Notes under the pieces: generated by a model
Seen by the model: the letters and a program-made list of their open reading frames with translations, nothing else
Told to the model about the DNA's origin: nothing
Database searches by the model: none
Shown here: piece after piece, positions 8,804 through 17,093 of the stretch
Position numbering within the stretch: position 1 is the stretch's first letter
Layout of the letters: each line of letters begins with the position of its first letter
Program-made: the position numbers and the translations under genes
Assembly (NCBI GenBank): GCA_913060875.1
Contig: CAJXSL010000001.1
Location: forward strand, 496,001-560,000
Length of the DNA: 64,000 nucleotides
From: an uncultured Desulfobacteraceae bacterium
GTDB taxonomy: Bacteria > Desulfobacterota > Desulfobacteria > Desulfobacterales > UBA5852
Direction of reading: 5' to 3'

Positions 8804-9121
8804 TCAGCCGCAGGTTCCGGCGGATCCGCATCCTGAACAAGCACTACCGGCGCTGAAATCAACGGCGCAGGACAGGCGAAAGCCGATATCCACGAAATCG
8901 ACTTTGATGGGTTGGACCTTTTCCATGAATTCCTTGTCGACGATGTATTTGAAACCGTCGATATCAAATTGCGTATCGGTTTCTTTTGGCTCATCCAGAG
9001 CCAATGCCAGCGATGGGCCGCCTCAGCCGCCGGAATTGAGAAAGACCCGGATGGGGGTGACCTCTTTGCCTTTAAAGTATTCAGCCACTTGCTGGGTGGC
9101 CGACGCAGTGACTTCAAGCAT
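8804..9121 (-). CDS. HesB/IscA-like selenoprotein (in-frame UGA = Sec33)
   Basis: A 105-residue A-type Fe-S carrier-like protein, readable only if the TGA at 9025-9023 is translated as selenocysteine. The sequence around it is FLNSGG-U-GGPSLALALDEP, where U replaces the first conserved metal-binding Cys of IscA/HesB proteins. The C-terminus carries SACSGCGSAGTCG, replacing the usual CGCG ligands. The start ATG at 9121 has a strong AGGAGG site, and the family homology runs continuously across the UGA. HesB-like selenoproteins are an established family in Desulfobacterota and related bacteria. A modest hairpin (CAUC/GAUG, apex about 15-25 nt after UGA) could be the SECIS. Likely role: Fe-S or metal binding. 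Confidence 0.85.
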
Positions 9122-9300
9122 GCGCGTTATCCTCCTTGGTTTGGGGCGCGTATCCCGACCGGTTGATGGCCGGGGTCGTTAAAATTTCCCGAAAACTTAA
9201 TAATTTTACCAGAATTGTCAAGAAAAACCGGAACGCCCCTCTGGTCGGGGCCTCTTGGGCTCTTACGGAATTGATCCCAGGCGTACGCCCGGGTTGACTT

Positions 9301-9825
9301 TCAGGCCAGGCGTTGTCGATACGCGCTGTAGGTTTGACGGTCGCTGTCGGAAAACAGGACAAAGAAAATCCGCTGGATTTCGGGATGCTCCCCGAGAAAG
9401 GCCAGCGTTGTATCGATGGCAATTTTACAGGCATCGGCCAGTGGATAGCCATAAACGCCGCAACTGATGGCCGGAAAGGCGATGGTGGCCAGTTGCCGCT
9501 CGGCCGCCAGGCTCAGGCTGCTGGTGTAGCAACCGGCCAGCAGGCGGGCATCCTCCGGCCGGCCCTGGTAAACGGGTCCCACGGTGTGGATCACATGGCG
9601 CGCCGGCAGGCGATAGCCCTTGGTGATGCGGGCCTCTCCGGTGGGGCAGCCTCCCAGTTCCCGGCATTCCGCCAGCAGTTCCGGACCGGCCGCCCGGTGA
9701 ATGGCGCCGTCCACGCCGCCGCCGCCCAACAGGCGGTTGTTGGCCGCATTCACGATGGCGTCCACTTCCAGGCGCGTAATGTCGCCCTGGATGATTTCGA
9801 TCCGGTCCAATACGTTTTTGTCCAT
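9301..9825 (-). CDS. macrodomain protein, O-acetyl-ADP-ribose deacetylase-like
   Basis: A single-domain 174-residue macrodomain of the MacroD/YmdB type. It shows the ADP-ribose pocket motifs [31 protein letters not shown], the phosphate loop [12 protein letters not shown] and VIHTVGPVY. Members remove acetyl-ADP-ribose or ADP-ribose from carboxylates. The length is typical. It sits between the HesB-like gene and the FmdB-like gene, all on the minus strand, and downstream of the zinc-ribbon gene by 15 bp. Confidence 0.9.
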   Translation of the reverse strand: MDKNVLDRIEIIQGDITRLEVDAIVNAANNRLLGGGGVDGAIHRAAGPELLAECRELGGCPTGEARITKGYRLPARHVIHTVGPVYQGRPEDARLLAGCYTSSLSLAAERQLATIAFPAISCGVYGYPLADACKIAIDTTLAFLGEHPEIQRIFFVLFSDSDRQTYSAYRQRLA

Positions 9826-9840
9826 GGGTCCGCCCTCCGG

Positions 9841-10335
9841 CTAAAGGTCGTATAGGGTTTCGTCCCGCATGGGGGCGCGCTGCCGGGCCGCGGCCAGACG
9901 GCCCTTTTTATTTTTGAAGGTGAAGGGGTCTTCGCCTTCCAGCAGATCGCCCATCTCCGCTTCGATCTGTTCGGGGTCTTCCCCCTGTTCCATGCGGCTG
10001 AGGGCCTCCTCCATACTGTCGCCCAGTTCCATTCCGGTCATGCTGGAAAGCTTGCGCATCAGTTGGGCGGCCTGGCGGGGATCGTCTTCATTGATTTTGT
10101 CCGCCTCACCGGCCAGCATCTGCATGGCTTTTTCCATCTGGCTCTCGTCAAAGGGCAGATCGTCCATGTCGCCATCTTCCTTGGCGCGGCCGGTGACCGC
10201 AAACATGGAAACCTGGCGGGAAAGTTTGGTTTTCTTGCACTTCGGGCAAAGGGGGGTTTTGCTTGTATTGACCGTCCGGGAAAAGAAATTGAAGATGGTA
10301 TGGCAGCGCTCGCAATAGAATTCGTAAATGGGCAT
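9841..10335 (-). CDS. FmdB-family zinc-ribbon protein
   Basis: The N-terminal 40 residues form a zinc ribbon with two knuckles (MPIYEFYCERCHTIF and CPKCKKTKLS), the FmdB/CxxC putative regulatory protein signature. The rest of the 164 residues is acidic and helical (GEADKINEDDP, EEALSRMEQGEDPEQIEAEMG) and is of unknown function. Many sulfate reducers carry this longer form. It is probably co-transcribed with the macrodomain gene. Confidence 0.8.
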   Translation of the reverse strand: MPIYEFYCERCHTIFNFFSRTVNTSKTPLCPKCKKTKLSRQVSMFAVTGRAKEDGDMDDLPFDESQMEKAMQMLAGEADKINEDDPRQAAQLMRKLSSMTGMELGDSMEEALSRMEQGEDPEQIEAEMGDLLEGEDPFTFKNKKGRLAAARQRAPMRDETLYDL

Positions 10336-10530
10336 GCGTCCTCCTGAAGAAAAACGAACGAAAAGGGGTTGATTTGCAAAAATAACAATTGCCCCGGTTG
10401 CCTGTCAATCGATTCGCGCCTGAGCTTCTGCGGTGTCTGGCTCTTTCTCCGAAAATCCGTCCGCTTGACGGCGACGCACTTCCAGGACTACCTTGCACCC
10501 GCAGACCAACCCTCGTTTGAAAGGATGCCC

Positions 10531-11136
10531 ATGCCCGAAACTGCCTACGCCGACATTATCCGGACCCACCTGGCCGCCTTTTTCCAGGGCGATACCGCCA
10601 TCCTGACGTCCTATCCCGGCATTGCCGCCGCACCCGGCGGATTCGAACTGATCGCCTTTGGCCGGCGATGTGCGATTACGACTGAGGCGGTCTTCTTCGA
10701 TGGCCAGCCCGACTGGGGCCCCCGGGGCATCATTGTCGCGTTGCTGACCCGGCATGCGACCCCGGATATTCCGGTTGAAACACCCTGGCGGGCCTTTCGC
10801 GAACTTCCGGACAGTGCGCCCTATGTGGGGGCTTTTCGCGCCTACACCGAACAGATCCTGGTGCCGCACGTTGCCGCCCTCTATGAACAGCGGGACGCCA
10901 TTACCACCCGCCTGCAGGGGCGTCCGCCGGCGGGAGACGCTCCCGGGGACTGGAGCCTGGTTCTGACGCCCCTGCCCAAGATCGCTTTGTGCTACCATTT
11001 TTACCTGCCGGACGAGGATTTTCCTGCCAACGTCACTTGCCTCTATGCCAACAATGCCAGTCGTTTTTTGCCCACGGACGCCCTGGCCGATGTGGGGGAA
11101 TACATGTCACGTTTCCTGATAACCCTGCTGCCCTGA
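10531..11136 (+). CDS. DUF3786-like protein
   Basis: A 201-residue soluble protein resembling the DUF3786 family (AYADIIRTHLAAFF at the N-terminus, ILTSYPGIAAAPGGFELIAFG, and the central PDWGPRGIIVALLTRH). These occur mainly in strict anaerobes and are of unknown function. The start at 10531 is chosen because GAAAGG ends six bases before it; another ATG at 10525 is too close to that site. No metal-binding Cys cluster is seen. It is followed 163 bp later by ndk on the same strand. Confidence 0.6.
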   Translation: MPETAYADIIRTHLAAFFQGDTAILTSYPGIAAAPGGFELIAFGRRCAITTEAVFFDGQPDWGPRGIIVALLTRHATPDIPVETPWRAFRELPDSAPYVGAFRAYTEQILVPHVAALYEQRDAITTRLQGRPPAGDAPGDWSLVLTPLPKIALCYHFYLPDEDFPANVTCLYANNASRFLPTDALADVGEYMSRFLITLLP

Positions 11137-11231
11137 AGGGCATACCCGCCAGAGCACCGGGCCTCCAAGCCGTCAGACCGCCTGCCGGACGGGGCGGCAT
11201 TGCGTTGACTTGCATATGGGCATCTGGTAAG

Positions 11232-11257
11232 GGGACCGTCTAAAATTTAACGGTCCC
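11232..11257 (+). promoter_or_regulatory. hairpin in the ndk leader
   Basis: GGGACCGT and ACGGTCCC form a perfect 8-bp stem with a 10-nt AT-rich loop, ending 42 bp before the ndk start. A TTGACT box (11212-11217) lies just upstream, but the matching -10 is poor. It could be a leader structure or an operator; nothing further can be said. Confidence 0.35.
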
Positions 11258-11299
11258 GTGACCCATAAATCTAACCATAGGGAAAGGAATACGAATACC

Positions 11300-11716
11300 A
11301 TGGAGCGAACGCTATCGATTGTTAAACCGGACGGTGTGGCCCGCGGCCTCATCGGCGAGGTGGTGAAACGGCTGGAGGCCAACGATCTCAAGATTGCGGC
11401 CATGAAGATGATTCACATGACCCGGTCCCAGGCCGAAGGATTCTATGCCGTGCACAAGGAGCGCCCTTTCTTCGGCAGCCTGACTGAATTCATGTCCTCA
11501 GGGCCCTGCGTGGTCATGGTCCTGGAAGGGGAAAACGCCATTGCCCGCTACCGCGAGCTGATGGGGGCCACCAATTATAAGGAAGCGGATCCGGGCACCA
11601 TCCGAGCGGATTTTGCCACGGATATCGAAAAAAACGTGGTGCACGGCTCCGATGCCCCGGAGACGGCGGCCTTTGAGATGGGTTATTTCTTCAACAGCTT
11701 CGAAATCGTCGGCTGA
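11300..11716 (+). CDS. ndk: nucleoside diphosphate kinase
   Basis: Transfers the gamma phosphate of ATP to other NDPs through a phosphohistidine. The 138-residue protein begins [16 protein letters not shown], contains [10 protein letters not shown], and has the active-site His in [15 protein letters not shown]. All family landmarks are present and the length is normal. AAGGA precedes the ATG by about 11 bases. The stop codon overlaps the ATG of the methyltransferase gene (TGATG), so the two are translationally coupled. Confidence 0.97.
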   Translation: MERTLSIVKPDGVARGLIGEVVKRLEANDLKIAAMKMIHMTRSQAEGFYAVHKERPFFGSLTEFMSSGPCVVMVLEGENAIARYRELMGATNYKEADPGTIRADFATDIEKNVVHGSDAPETAAFEMGYFFNSFEIVG

Positions 11717-12489
11717 TGACCACGAAGATCGACCTGGCGCACGTCCGGGTGATCCTGAACAAGCCCCGGTATCCTGAAAATATCGGGGCGGCCGCCCGGG
11801 CCGTGCGCAACATGGGGATCCAGCGCCTGGCCGTCGTCCAGCCGGAAAACCCGCTTGAAGACCGCATCCGCATGATGGCCACCCATGCGGCGGGTGACGT
11901 GGTGGACCGCATGGCCACCTTCGACAGTCTGGCCGACGCCCTGAAGGACTGCCAGTACGTGGTGGGGACCACCGCCCGCCTCGGAGGCCAGCGCCAGAAT
12001 GTTCTGAACCCCGACATGATGGCCCGTAAACTCATCCCCATCTCCCGTGAAAACGAAATCGCGATGGTGTTCGGTCCCGAGGACCGCGGGCTCACCAATG
12101 ACGAGCTGCGGATGTGCCACGCCCTGATCAATATCCCTACGGCGGAGTTCTCCTCGCTCAACCTGGCCCAGGCCGTGATGGTGGTCTGCTACGAACTCTT
12201 TAAGGCGGACGAGCGGGAACCCGGGACGTCGGTGCCGCGCCTGGCCAACCGCCACGAGCTGGACAGCATGTACGCCCAGCTCAAGGACATCCTGGTGCGC
12301 ATTTCCTATATCAATCCGGAAAACCCCGAGTACTGGCTGAACCACATGCGCCAGTTCCTGACGCGCATTCAGTTGCGGGCCCGGGAGGTGAGCATCATCC
12401 GGGGACTGTGCCGCCAGGTGGACTGGTATGCCCGCAAGAATTTTGAAGACGGCGTCGAAGAGGGCCGCCGACAAGCCAACGAGGAGTAA
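11716..12489 (+). CDS. trmJ: TrmJ-like tRNA 2'-O-methyltransferase (SPOUT)
   Basis: A 257-residue SpoU/TrmH-superfamily enzyme. It has the N-terminal RNA-binding RYPENIGAAARAVRNMG, the SAM trefoil-knot motifs MVFGPEDRGLTNDEL and FSSLNLAQAVMVVCYEL, and a C-terminal extension (about 170-257) typical of TrmJ, which methylates position 32 of tRNAs. The subfamily is assigned from length and the C-terminal extension, so TrmJ is likely rather than certain. It is coupled to ndk upstream. Confidence 0.85.
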   Translation: MTTKIDLAHVRVILNKPRYPENIGAAARAVRNMGIQRLAVVQPENPLEDRIRMMATHAAGDVVDRMATFDSLADALKDCQYVVGTTARLGGQRQNVLNPDMMARKLIPISRENEIAMVFGPEDRGLTNDELRMCHALINIPTAEFSSLNLAQAVMVVCYELFKADEREPGTSVPRLANRHELDSMYAQLKDILVRISYINPENPEYWLNHMRQFLTRIQLRAREVSIIRGLCRQVDWYARKNFEDGVEEGRRQANEE

Positions 12490-12495
12490 ACTGCC

Positions 12496-13335
12496 ATGCG
12501 ACTGATTCGATTCGGAAACCCCGGAGAGGAAAGACCCGGCCTGTGGCAAGACGGGCGCATCGTCGATCTGCGGCACCATTTTCAGGATATTCCGGATATC
12601 GGCGAGACGTTTTTCCGGGAGGGCTGGCTGGACAAAATCGCCGCTGTCAATGACGCGGGCGTACCCATGGACGTACGCCTGGGCTCACCGGTGGCCCGTC
12701 CGTCCAAATTGATCTGCCTGGGGAAGAACTACCTGGAGCACGCCCAGGAAGGCCATTTCGACGCCCCGGAAAAGCCGCTGCTTTTCGCCAAAGCACCCAG
12801 CGCCCTCAGCGGCCCCACCGACCCGATCGTCCTGCCCCGGAGCTGTGGCCAGGTGGACTGGGAGGTGGAACTGGCCGTGGTGGTGGGCCGGGAAGGCAAG
12901 CGGATTGCCCCTGAAACGGCTTTTGACTACATCGCCGGCTACACGGTCATGAACGACGTCTCCGGCCGCGAGGCCCAGTTCGGCGACGGCCAGTGGTTCC
13001 GCGGCAAATCCTTTGACACCTTCGCCCCCCTCGGACCGGTACTTGCCACCCCTGACGAGATCGGCGATATCTGCGATCTCACGTTGACCGCCCGGGTTGA
13101 CGGGCAGCGCATGCAAACCGGCAACACCGGGGATTTGATCTTCGACATCCCCCATTTGATGGCCTACATCAGCGAAGATATCACGCTTCTGCCCGGGGAC
13201 ATCATTTCCACCGGCACCCCGGCCGGGGTCGGCATTTTCCGCGAGCCCCCGATCACCCTGGCCGCCGGCAACGTAGTGACCTGCCGCATCGACGGCATCG
13301 GTGAACTGGTCAATCCGGTGGTGGCGCCGAACTGA
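12496..13335 (+). CDS. fumarylacetoacetate hydrolase family protein
   Basis: A 279-residue FAH-fold enzyme. The short N-terminal domain (RLIRFGNPGEERPG) is followed by the catalytic domain with KLICLGKNYLEHA, the metal ligands in WEVELAVVVGREGK and NDVSGREAQ, KSFDTFAPLGP and the end motif ISTGTPAGVG. Family members include 2-keto-4-pentenoate hydratases, oxaloacetate tautomerase/decarboxylases and acylpyruvases; the substrate is not deducible. It starts 7 bp after the methyltransferase gene. Confidence 0.85.
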   Translation: MRLIRFGNPGEERPGLWQDGRIVDLRHHFQDIPDIGETFFREGWLDKIAAVNDAGVPMDVRLGSPVARPSKLICLGKNYLEHAQEGHFDAPEKPLLFAKAPSALSGPTDPIVLPRSCGQVDWEVELAVVVGREGKRIAPETAFDYIAGYTVMNDVSGREAQFGDGQWFRGKSFDTFAPLGPVLATPDEIGDICDLTLTARVDGQRMQTGNTGDLIFDIPHLMAYISEDITLLPGDIISTGTPAGVGIFREPPITLAAGNVVTCRIDGIGELVNPVVAPN

Positions 13336-13646
13336 AGCGATTTTCGGCCCTGGATATGCCATACGGCTTTACCCCTTGCAAATTTCTGCCGGTGGTGCTG
13401 TTATGGCCCGTAAAGCTTCCGACTGCCTGCGGTCAACCTGACGCCGGTGCGGTTCGCCGTCTATCCATCTACGATGCTTTTTTGCCGATCCCCGAAGATG
13501 ATCGCTTCCAGTTCCTGATATTCCCCCAGATGGATGGGGCTTCGGTGCAGATTGCTTTTTCCTTCTAGACCAAATATGCCACGCGTTCATTGAATGACTT
13601 GCCTTGCGGGGCTTTTCCGATTAACTAGTCAATATAACGCTTCTAC

Positions 13647-13668
13647 GCACCGGCATCCCGGTGCCTTT
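13647..13668 (+). terminator. terminator-like hairpin
   Basis: GCACCGG-CATC-CCGGTGC followed by CTTTCC. The stem is perfect but the T tract is short. It lies just ahead of a stronger terminator. Confidence 0.5.
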
Positions 13669-13690
13669 CCAATTGTGTCTGCAATTACAC

Positions 13691-13713
13691 CCCGCAACCC
13701 TTGCGGGTTTTTT
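13691..13713 (+). terminator. Rho-independent terminator
   Basis: CCCGCAA-CCC-TTGCGGG followed by six T. It lies about 355 bp beyond the FAH-family stop, so it either ends a long 3' UTR or an untranslated transcript. Confidence 0.85.
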
Positions 13714-13894
13714 ACGGATAACACAACATGATTCATCGGTGGCGCATCCGGCGCTGCCATTTTAGCTGCGGGTCATATCGGAGTAACTGACGTCTATGGC
13801 CCATGCGTTTTGAACCTATTTCGGGGAAAGGGTTACCAACTTGTAGCGCCAACGGGAGTGATGATGCTGGCCTGTAATGGAAAGGAGCAACGCC

Positions 13895-16159
13895 ATGATC
13901 CGATTTGTCTCTATCTTACGCCTTCTGCTCATTTGGCTGGTCTTTTTCGGAATGGTTTTTCCGGCGGGAGCGGCCCAGGTGTCGCCGGTGAAGAAAGACA
14001 GTGCATTGCCGGGAACCTATCAGATCCCGGCAAAACCACAGAAGACAGGTAAAATTCCCCCCGCCCCGGCAACCTCGGCTGTAAAACCGGCCGCACCCGT
14101 AAAGGAAATGCAGGCGTTTGCCATTACGCGCATCTACGCCGAAGGTGATCATCTGCGTGTGGTGCTGCAGGGCCCTGCCGTCCCGCCCGGTGGGCAGCCC
14201 AACAGGTATGCAAACACGCAGCTCAGGCTTACCTCTCCGCCCAACCGGATCAATGCCGAGCTCGCCCTGGTCGACCTCCTGAAAGACAAGAAGACACGCC
14301 GGCAAGGCACCTCCGTGGATCTATACACCGGAATCATCCTGAATCATACGGGGATGGTATCGGCTGTCCTCACCGCCGGGCAGTGGAAAACGGCCAAATC
14401 AGCCCTCATTTCGGTTGCCGCTCCGGCGACCAAGACCGTTGGGGGCGTTCGGCCCGAATCCTTGCCCAAACCCCGGCGTGTCTCCCCGCCGGCGGCTGGG
14501 AGCGGGCCTGACGCGCCCGTTCTGGCGACGTCGGCGGTCAATCAGAAGAACTTGCCGGCCGCTCTGTCTCCAGCCGGGACCAACCGGATAGCTGCTGTCG
14601 CCCGGGCCGAACGGAGCGCCGGACCGGTGCCCGGACCCCAGACCCGTCTGCTTGACAACGGCATCCGTATTTCCTTGCCCACGGAATCCACCCATCCCAT
14701 GCCCGGGGACGCCTGTCGGGTGCAGTACCGGTTCACCCGCCCGGCGCCGGCCGGCGATATCGCCTTCGAACTGGTGGATGGTGCCAATATCGTCCTGCGA
14801 ACCACCCGGCCCTATACGCCGCCGGCCTCCGGCGACCTGGACGATACGACGGAGACCTTTTTCTGGCTTTTTCCCGATGATCTTGAGCCGGGGCAAAACT
14901 ATTTCATTTTGGCCACCCACGATGTGGCGTTTGGCTTGAGTTCGAGCTTTGGCGTGGGCGAAAACGGTGGCAAAAGGGTGCGGCCGGTGCCGGGTGAGAC
15001 GGATCCGATACGGGTGACCTGGCCGCGACGGGGCGACCTGGTGGTTCAAGATGTGGAAATGGATATCGCCTGGACCATGCCGGGGGAAATGAGTATCTTT
15101 ACCTGCTCCAACCGGGTGGACATCTCCGCGGTGAGCCAGGCTGACGGTCGGATCGTATCGATCCGTAACGGCATCGACTGCCATGAAGACGAGAACCGTT
15201 TTTCCTGGAATCCCCGAGCCATCCTATCGCGGGGCGAGTGGGTCATCCGGGTGGCGGCCACCGATGGATGCCAGGGCGAAAGCGGGGTTTTCCGGGTGGA
15301 TGCCTGCGACTATGCCATCGAATCGGTTGCCATCCACGGGGCCGGCAGTCTGGCGGCCGGACTGGACGTTCGCGATGATGCCACCATTTCAGGAGACTTC
15401 GATGTCCAGATACGTTGGAACGGCATAACCGTGCCGTCCAACCTGCCGCCGGGGACCTTCTGGGACAACCGCCTGACCGTCACCGCAGCCCTGACAGGCG
15501 CCAACCTCACCCTTCCGGAGGAAGGAACTTCGTTCACCTATAGGGCCTTGCGCGCCAACGCACCCGGCACCTTCTCGGTTCGGGTGCCTTTCCGTTTCGA
15601 GCGGGACGATATCCCTGCCATGCGCCACGGCCGACAGATCCCCCTGGTCTTTTCCTTCCAGAGCCTGGGAGCCAGCATCGACAGCGATGCGTCCAACAAT
15701 ACGTTTAGTGCGGACATGCGTATCCTGGGGGCGACGGACAACGATTTGCGGATTGCCATTTACGCGAGGGATTTCGATCTTTATCGTCGTTCGCGTTTTC
15801 CCGGCACCGTCCCGGTATGGCGCTGTCGTTTCGAGCAGGAGGTGACCATCACCAATCTTTCGGTGACCGATGCCGGTGGACCGGCATCCCCCCTTGGTTC
15901 CGTACCGTGCCGATGGGAGATGCAATACCGCGACGATGGCGATTCGGAATTCCGTACGTTTGAAAGCGGTGCGTTTACCATGGAAAACGTTCGGGGCGGG
16001 ACATGGGTTTCCCGGGGCATCGAAGGGCATTTCCGGGCGAACTATGAAATCACCGACCGCACCTACCGGCTCATGGTCATCGCCGATCCGGACAGCACCC
16101 TGCTGGATCCCAACCGGAGCAACAACCGGGCAACGCTTCCTTTCCGGTTGCCGGACTAG
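13895..16159 (+). CDS. exported CARDB-like multidomain protein
   Basis: A 754-residue secreted protein. The signal peptide (MIRFVSILRLLLIWLVFFGMVFPAGAA) is followed by a Pro/Ala/Lys-rich low-complexity stretch to about residue 75 and a second Pro/Ala-rich linker near 180-250. Beta-rich Ig-like segments follow. The C-terminal third shows CARDB-type patterns (DSDASNNTFSADMRI, DPNRSNNRATLPF) as in adhesion or surface proteins. No enzymatic motif is seen. The start at 13895 has AAAGGAG just upstream. It sits alone between terminators and is probably monocistronic. The function is unknown; surface binding or scaffolding is a guess. Confidence 0.75.
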   Translation: MIRFVSILRLLLIWLVFFGMVFPAGAAQVSPVKKDSALPGTYQIPAKPQKTGKIPPAPATSAVKPAAPVKEMQAFAITRIYAEGDHLRVVLQGPAVPPGGQPNRYANTQLRLTSPPNRINAELALVDLLKDKKTRRQGTSVDLYTGIILNHTGMVSAVLTAGQWKTAKSALISVAAPATKTVGGVRPESLPKPRRVSPPAAGSGPDAPVLATSAVNQKNLPAALSPAGTNRIAAVARAERSAGPVPGPQTRLLDNGIRISLPTESTHPMPGDACRVQYRFTRPAPAGDIAFELVDGANIVLRTTRPYTPPASGDLDDTTETFFWLFPDDLEPGQNYFILATHDVAFGLSSSFGVGENGGKRVRPVPGETDPIRVTWPRRGDLVVQDVEMDIAWTMPGEMSIFTCSNRVDISAVSQADGRIVSIRNGIDCHEDENRFSWNPRAILSRGEWVIRVAATDGCQGESGVFRVDACDYAIESVAIHGAGSLAAGLDVRDDATISGDFDVQIRWNGITVPSNLPPGTFWDNRLTVTAALTGANLTLPEEGTSFTYRALRANAPGTFSVRVPFRFERDDIPAMRHGRQIPLVFSFQSLGASIDSDASNNTFSADMRILGATDNDLRIAIYARDFDLYRRSRFPGTVPVWRCRFEQEVTITNLSVTDAGGPASPLGSVPCRWEMQYRDDGDSEFRTFESGAFTMENVRGGTWVSRGIEGHFRANYEITDRTYRLMVIADPDSTLLDPNRSNNRATLPFRLPD

Positions 16160-16173
16160 CTCGTACATTTCAT

Positions 16174-16203
16174 CAGGCCCTCCTCTCTCTGGCGGAGGGC
16201 CTG
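16174..16203 (+). terminator. hairpin after the CARDB-like gene
   Basis: CAGGCCCTCC and GGAGGGCCTG form a perfect 10-bp stem with a 10-nt loop 15 bp after the stop. There is no T tract, so it may be a weak terminator or a 3'-end stabiliser. Confidence 0.6.
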
Positions 16204-16285
16204 GAAAACGCCTGCCGATCCAAAGTGGCTTATTTCATGCGTTCTTTTCTTCTTCGGTTGGCGATTGCCGGGCATCCCGTTTCGA

Positions 16286-16313
16286 TTGACACGCAATGCC
16301 CGGGTGTTATTCT
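16286..16313 (+). promoter_or_regulatory. sigma-70-like promoter
   Basis: TTGACA at 16286-16291, a 16-bp spacer and TATTCT at 16308-16313, upstream of the 87-residue gene. The -35 is perfect and the -10 is partial. Confidence 0.4.
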
Positions 16314-16499
16314 AGATAATGAAGTGATACATATGCGGCTGCCAACGCCTCTCTATGCTCGGCATCGCCACTTCTTCCTGTCTGCTGTGCTGATCGTTCG
16401 ATAGACAATACACGCCACGCCTCCATTCTCCCTTCGACCTCCTGTTGAACGCTACGCGCTTTGGTACGGTTCACCTAAAAGCAGCCGGGGAGGTGATCC

Positions 16500-16763
16500 A
16501 TGTATGCCCTTGTTTATGACGAAAACGACCCCCAACAACCGCTCATGGAAGTCATTTCACTGCACAAAACCAGGGAGGCCGCGGAAAGAGCCCTGACCAA
16601 GCGGATGAAACGTTTGGACAAACGTGTGTGGGAATGTGACACGCGCATTGTCTGGATCGCGCAACGGGTCCGCCCGATGGACCTGGTGGCGCCCAAAGAC
16701 GTTGCCACCTGGCGTCCCGGCGAAGCGATTCCCTTTGGGGAGCAGTTCAGTGACGCGGACTGA
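16500..16763 (+). CDS. small hypothetical protein, 87 residues
   Basis: I do not recognise this protein. It is soluble and mixed-charge (MYALVYDENDPQQPL, then a basic helix REAAERALTKRMKRLDKR), with no signal peptide or membrane segment. A strong ribosome site (GGGGAGGTGATCC) directly precedes the ATG and a promoter-like pair lies upstream, so expression is likely. Confidence 0.6.
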   Translation: MYALVYDENDPQQPLMEVISLHKTREAAERALTKRMKRLDKRVWECDTRIVWIAQRVRPMDLVAPKDVATWRPGEAIPFGEQFSDAD

Positions 16764-17093
16764 CGGCCTCCGGAAAGAACCGCTGGAACCGCGAGGCGGC
16801 ATGGCCCGGGGTGTTGTTACGCGGCACGGTTGAAGGGAAAGATATGAGCATAATCCCGTTGACAGTGATCCGATCGATGGTATATGGGATCTCCACCGGT
16901 GCGCTATGGCCTTCACCAGCGCCTGGGCTGTCGACATGGCGGCACGCAGCTTGTTTTCCCGGCGTCCCTGTGACGGCAGCCTGTTTTCGTCGAATTGGTC
17001 AGGCTCCGGTTGAATCGATGGCCCGATAGGCACTGACCGGCGGCGTGCCTGAAACGATCGTTGAGCCGCCTTTTGATTCGCAGGGAGCAGGCC
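16764..17093. other. 330-bp gap, leader of the cytochrome operon
   Basis: It contains the promoter at 16859-16886 and about 200 bp of leader. Short frames here lack support on either strand. Confidence 0.5.
16859..16886 (+). promoter_or_regulatory. sigma-70-like promoter of the Sec-cytochrome operon
   Basis: Perfect TTGACA at 16859-16864, a 16-bp spacer and TATATG at 16881-16886. It would give a leader of about 200 nt before the cytochrome start at 17094. Confidence 0.5.

Larger units (their letters stand above)
13336..13894. other. 559-bp gap with two hairpins, possible ncRNA
   Basis: No convincing gene: short frames on both strands lack ribosome sites and family features. Two hairpins lie at 13647-13668 and 13691-13713. 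The downstream part (13714-13894) is the leader of the exported CARDB-like protein. Confidence 0.5.
16160..16499. other. 340-bp gap with terminator and promoter
   Basis: No gene seen. It contains the terminator hairpin at 16174-16203 and a promoter-like pair at 16286-16313. Confidence 0.5.

Noticed and set aside
8804-9004. Short 66-residue gene starting after the UGA of the HesB-like gene
   Set aside because: It lacks a ribosome site at that ATG, and the homology extends through the UGA to the well-supported ATG at 9121.
13714-13894. Cyclic-di-GMP riboswitch ahead of the CARDB-like secreted protein
   Set aside because: A GGTTACC-like piece is present, but the conserved tetraloop and receptor features of the GEMM family could not be matched.
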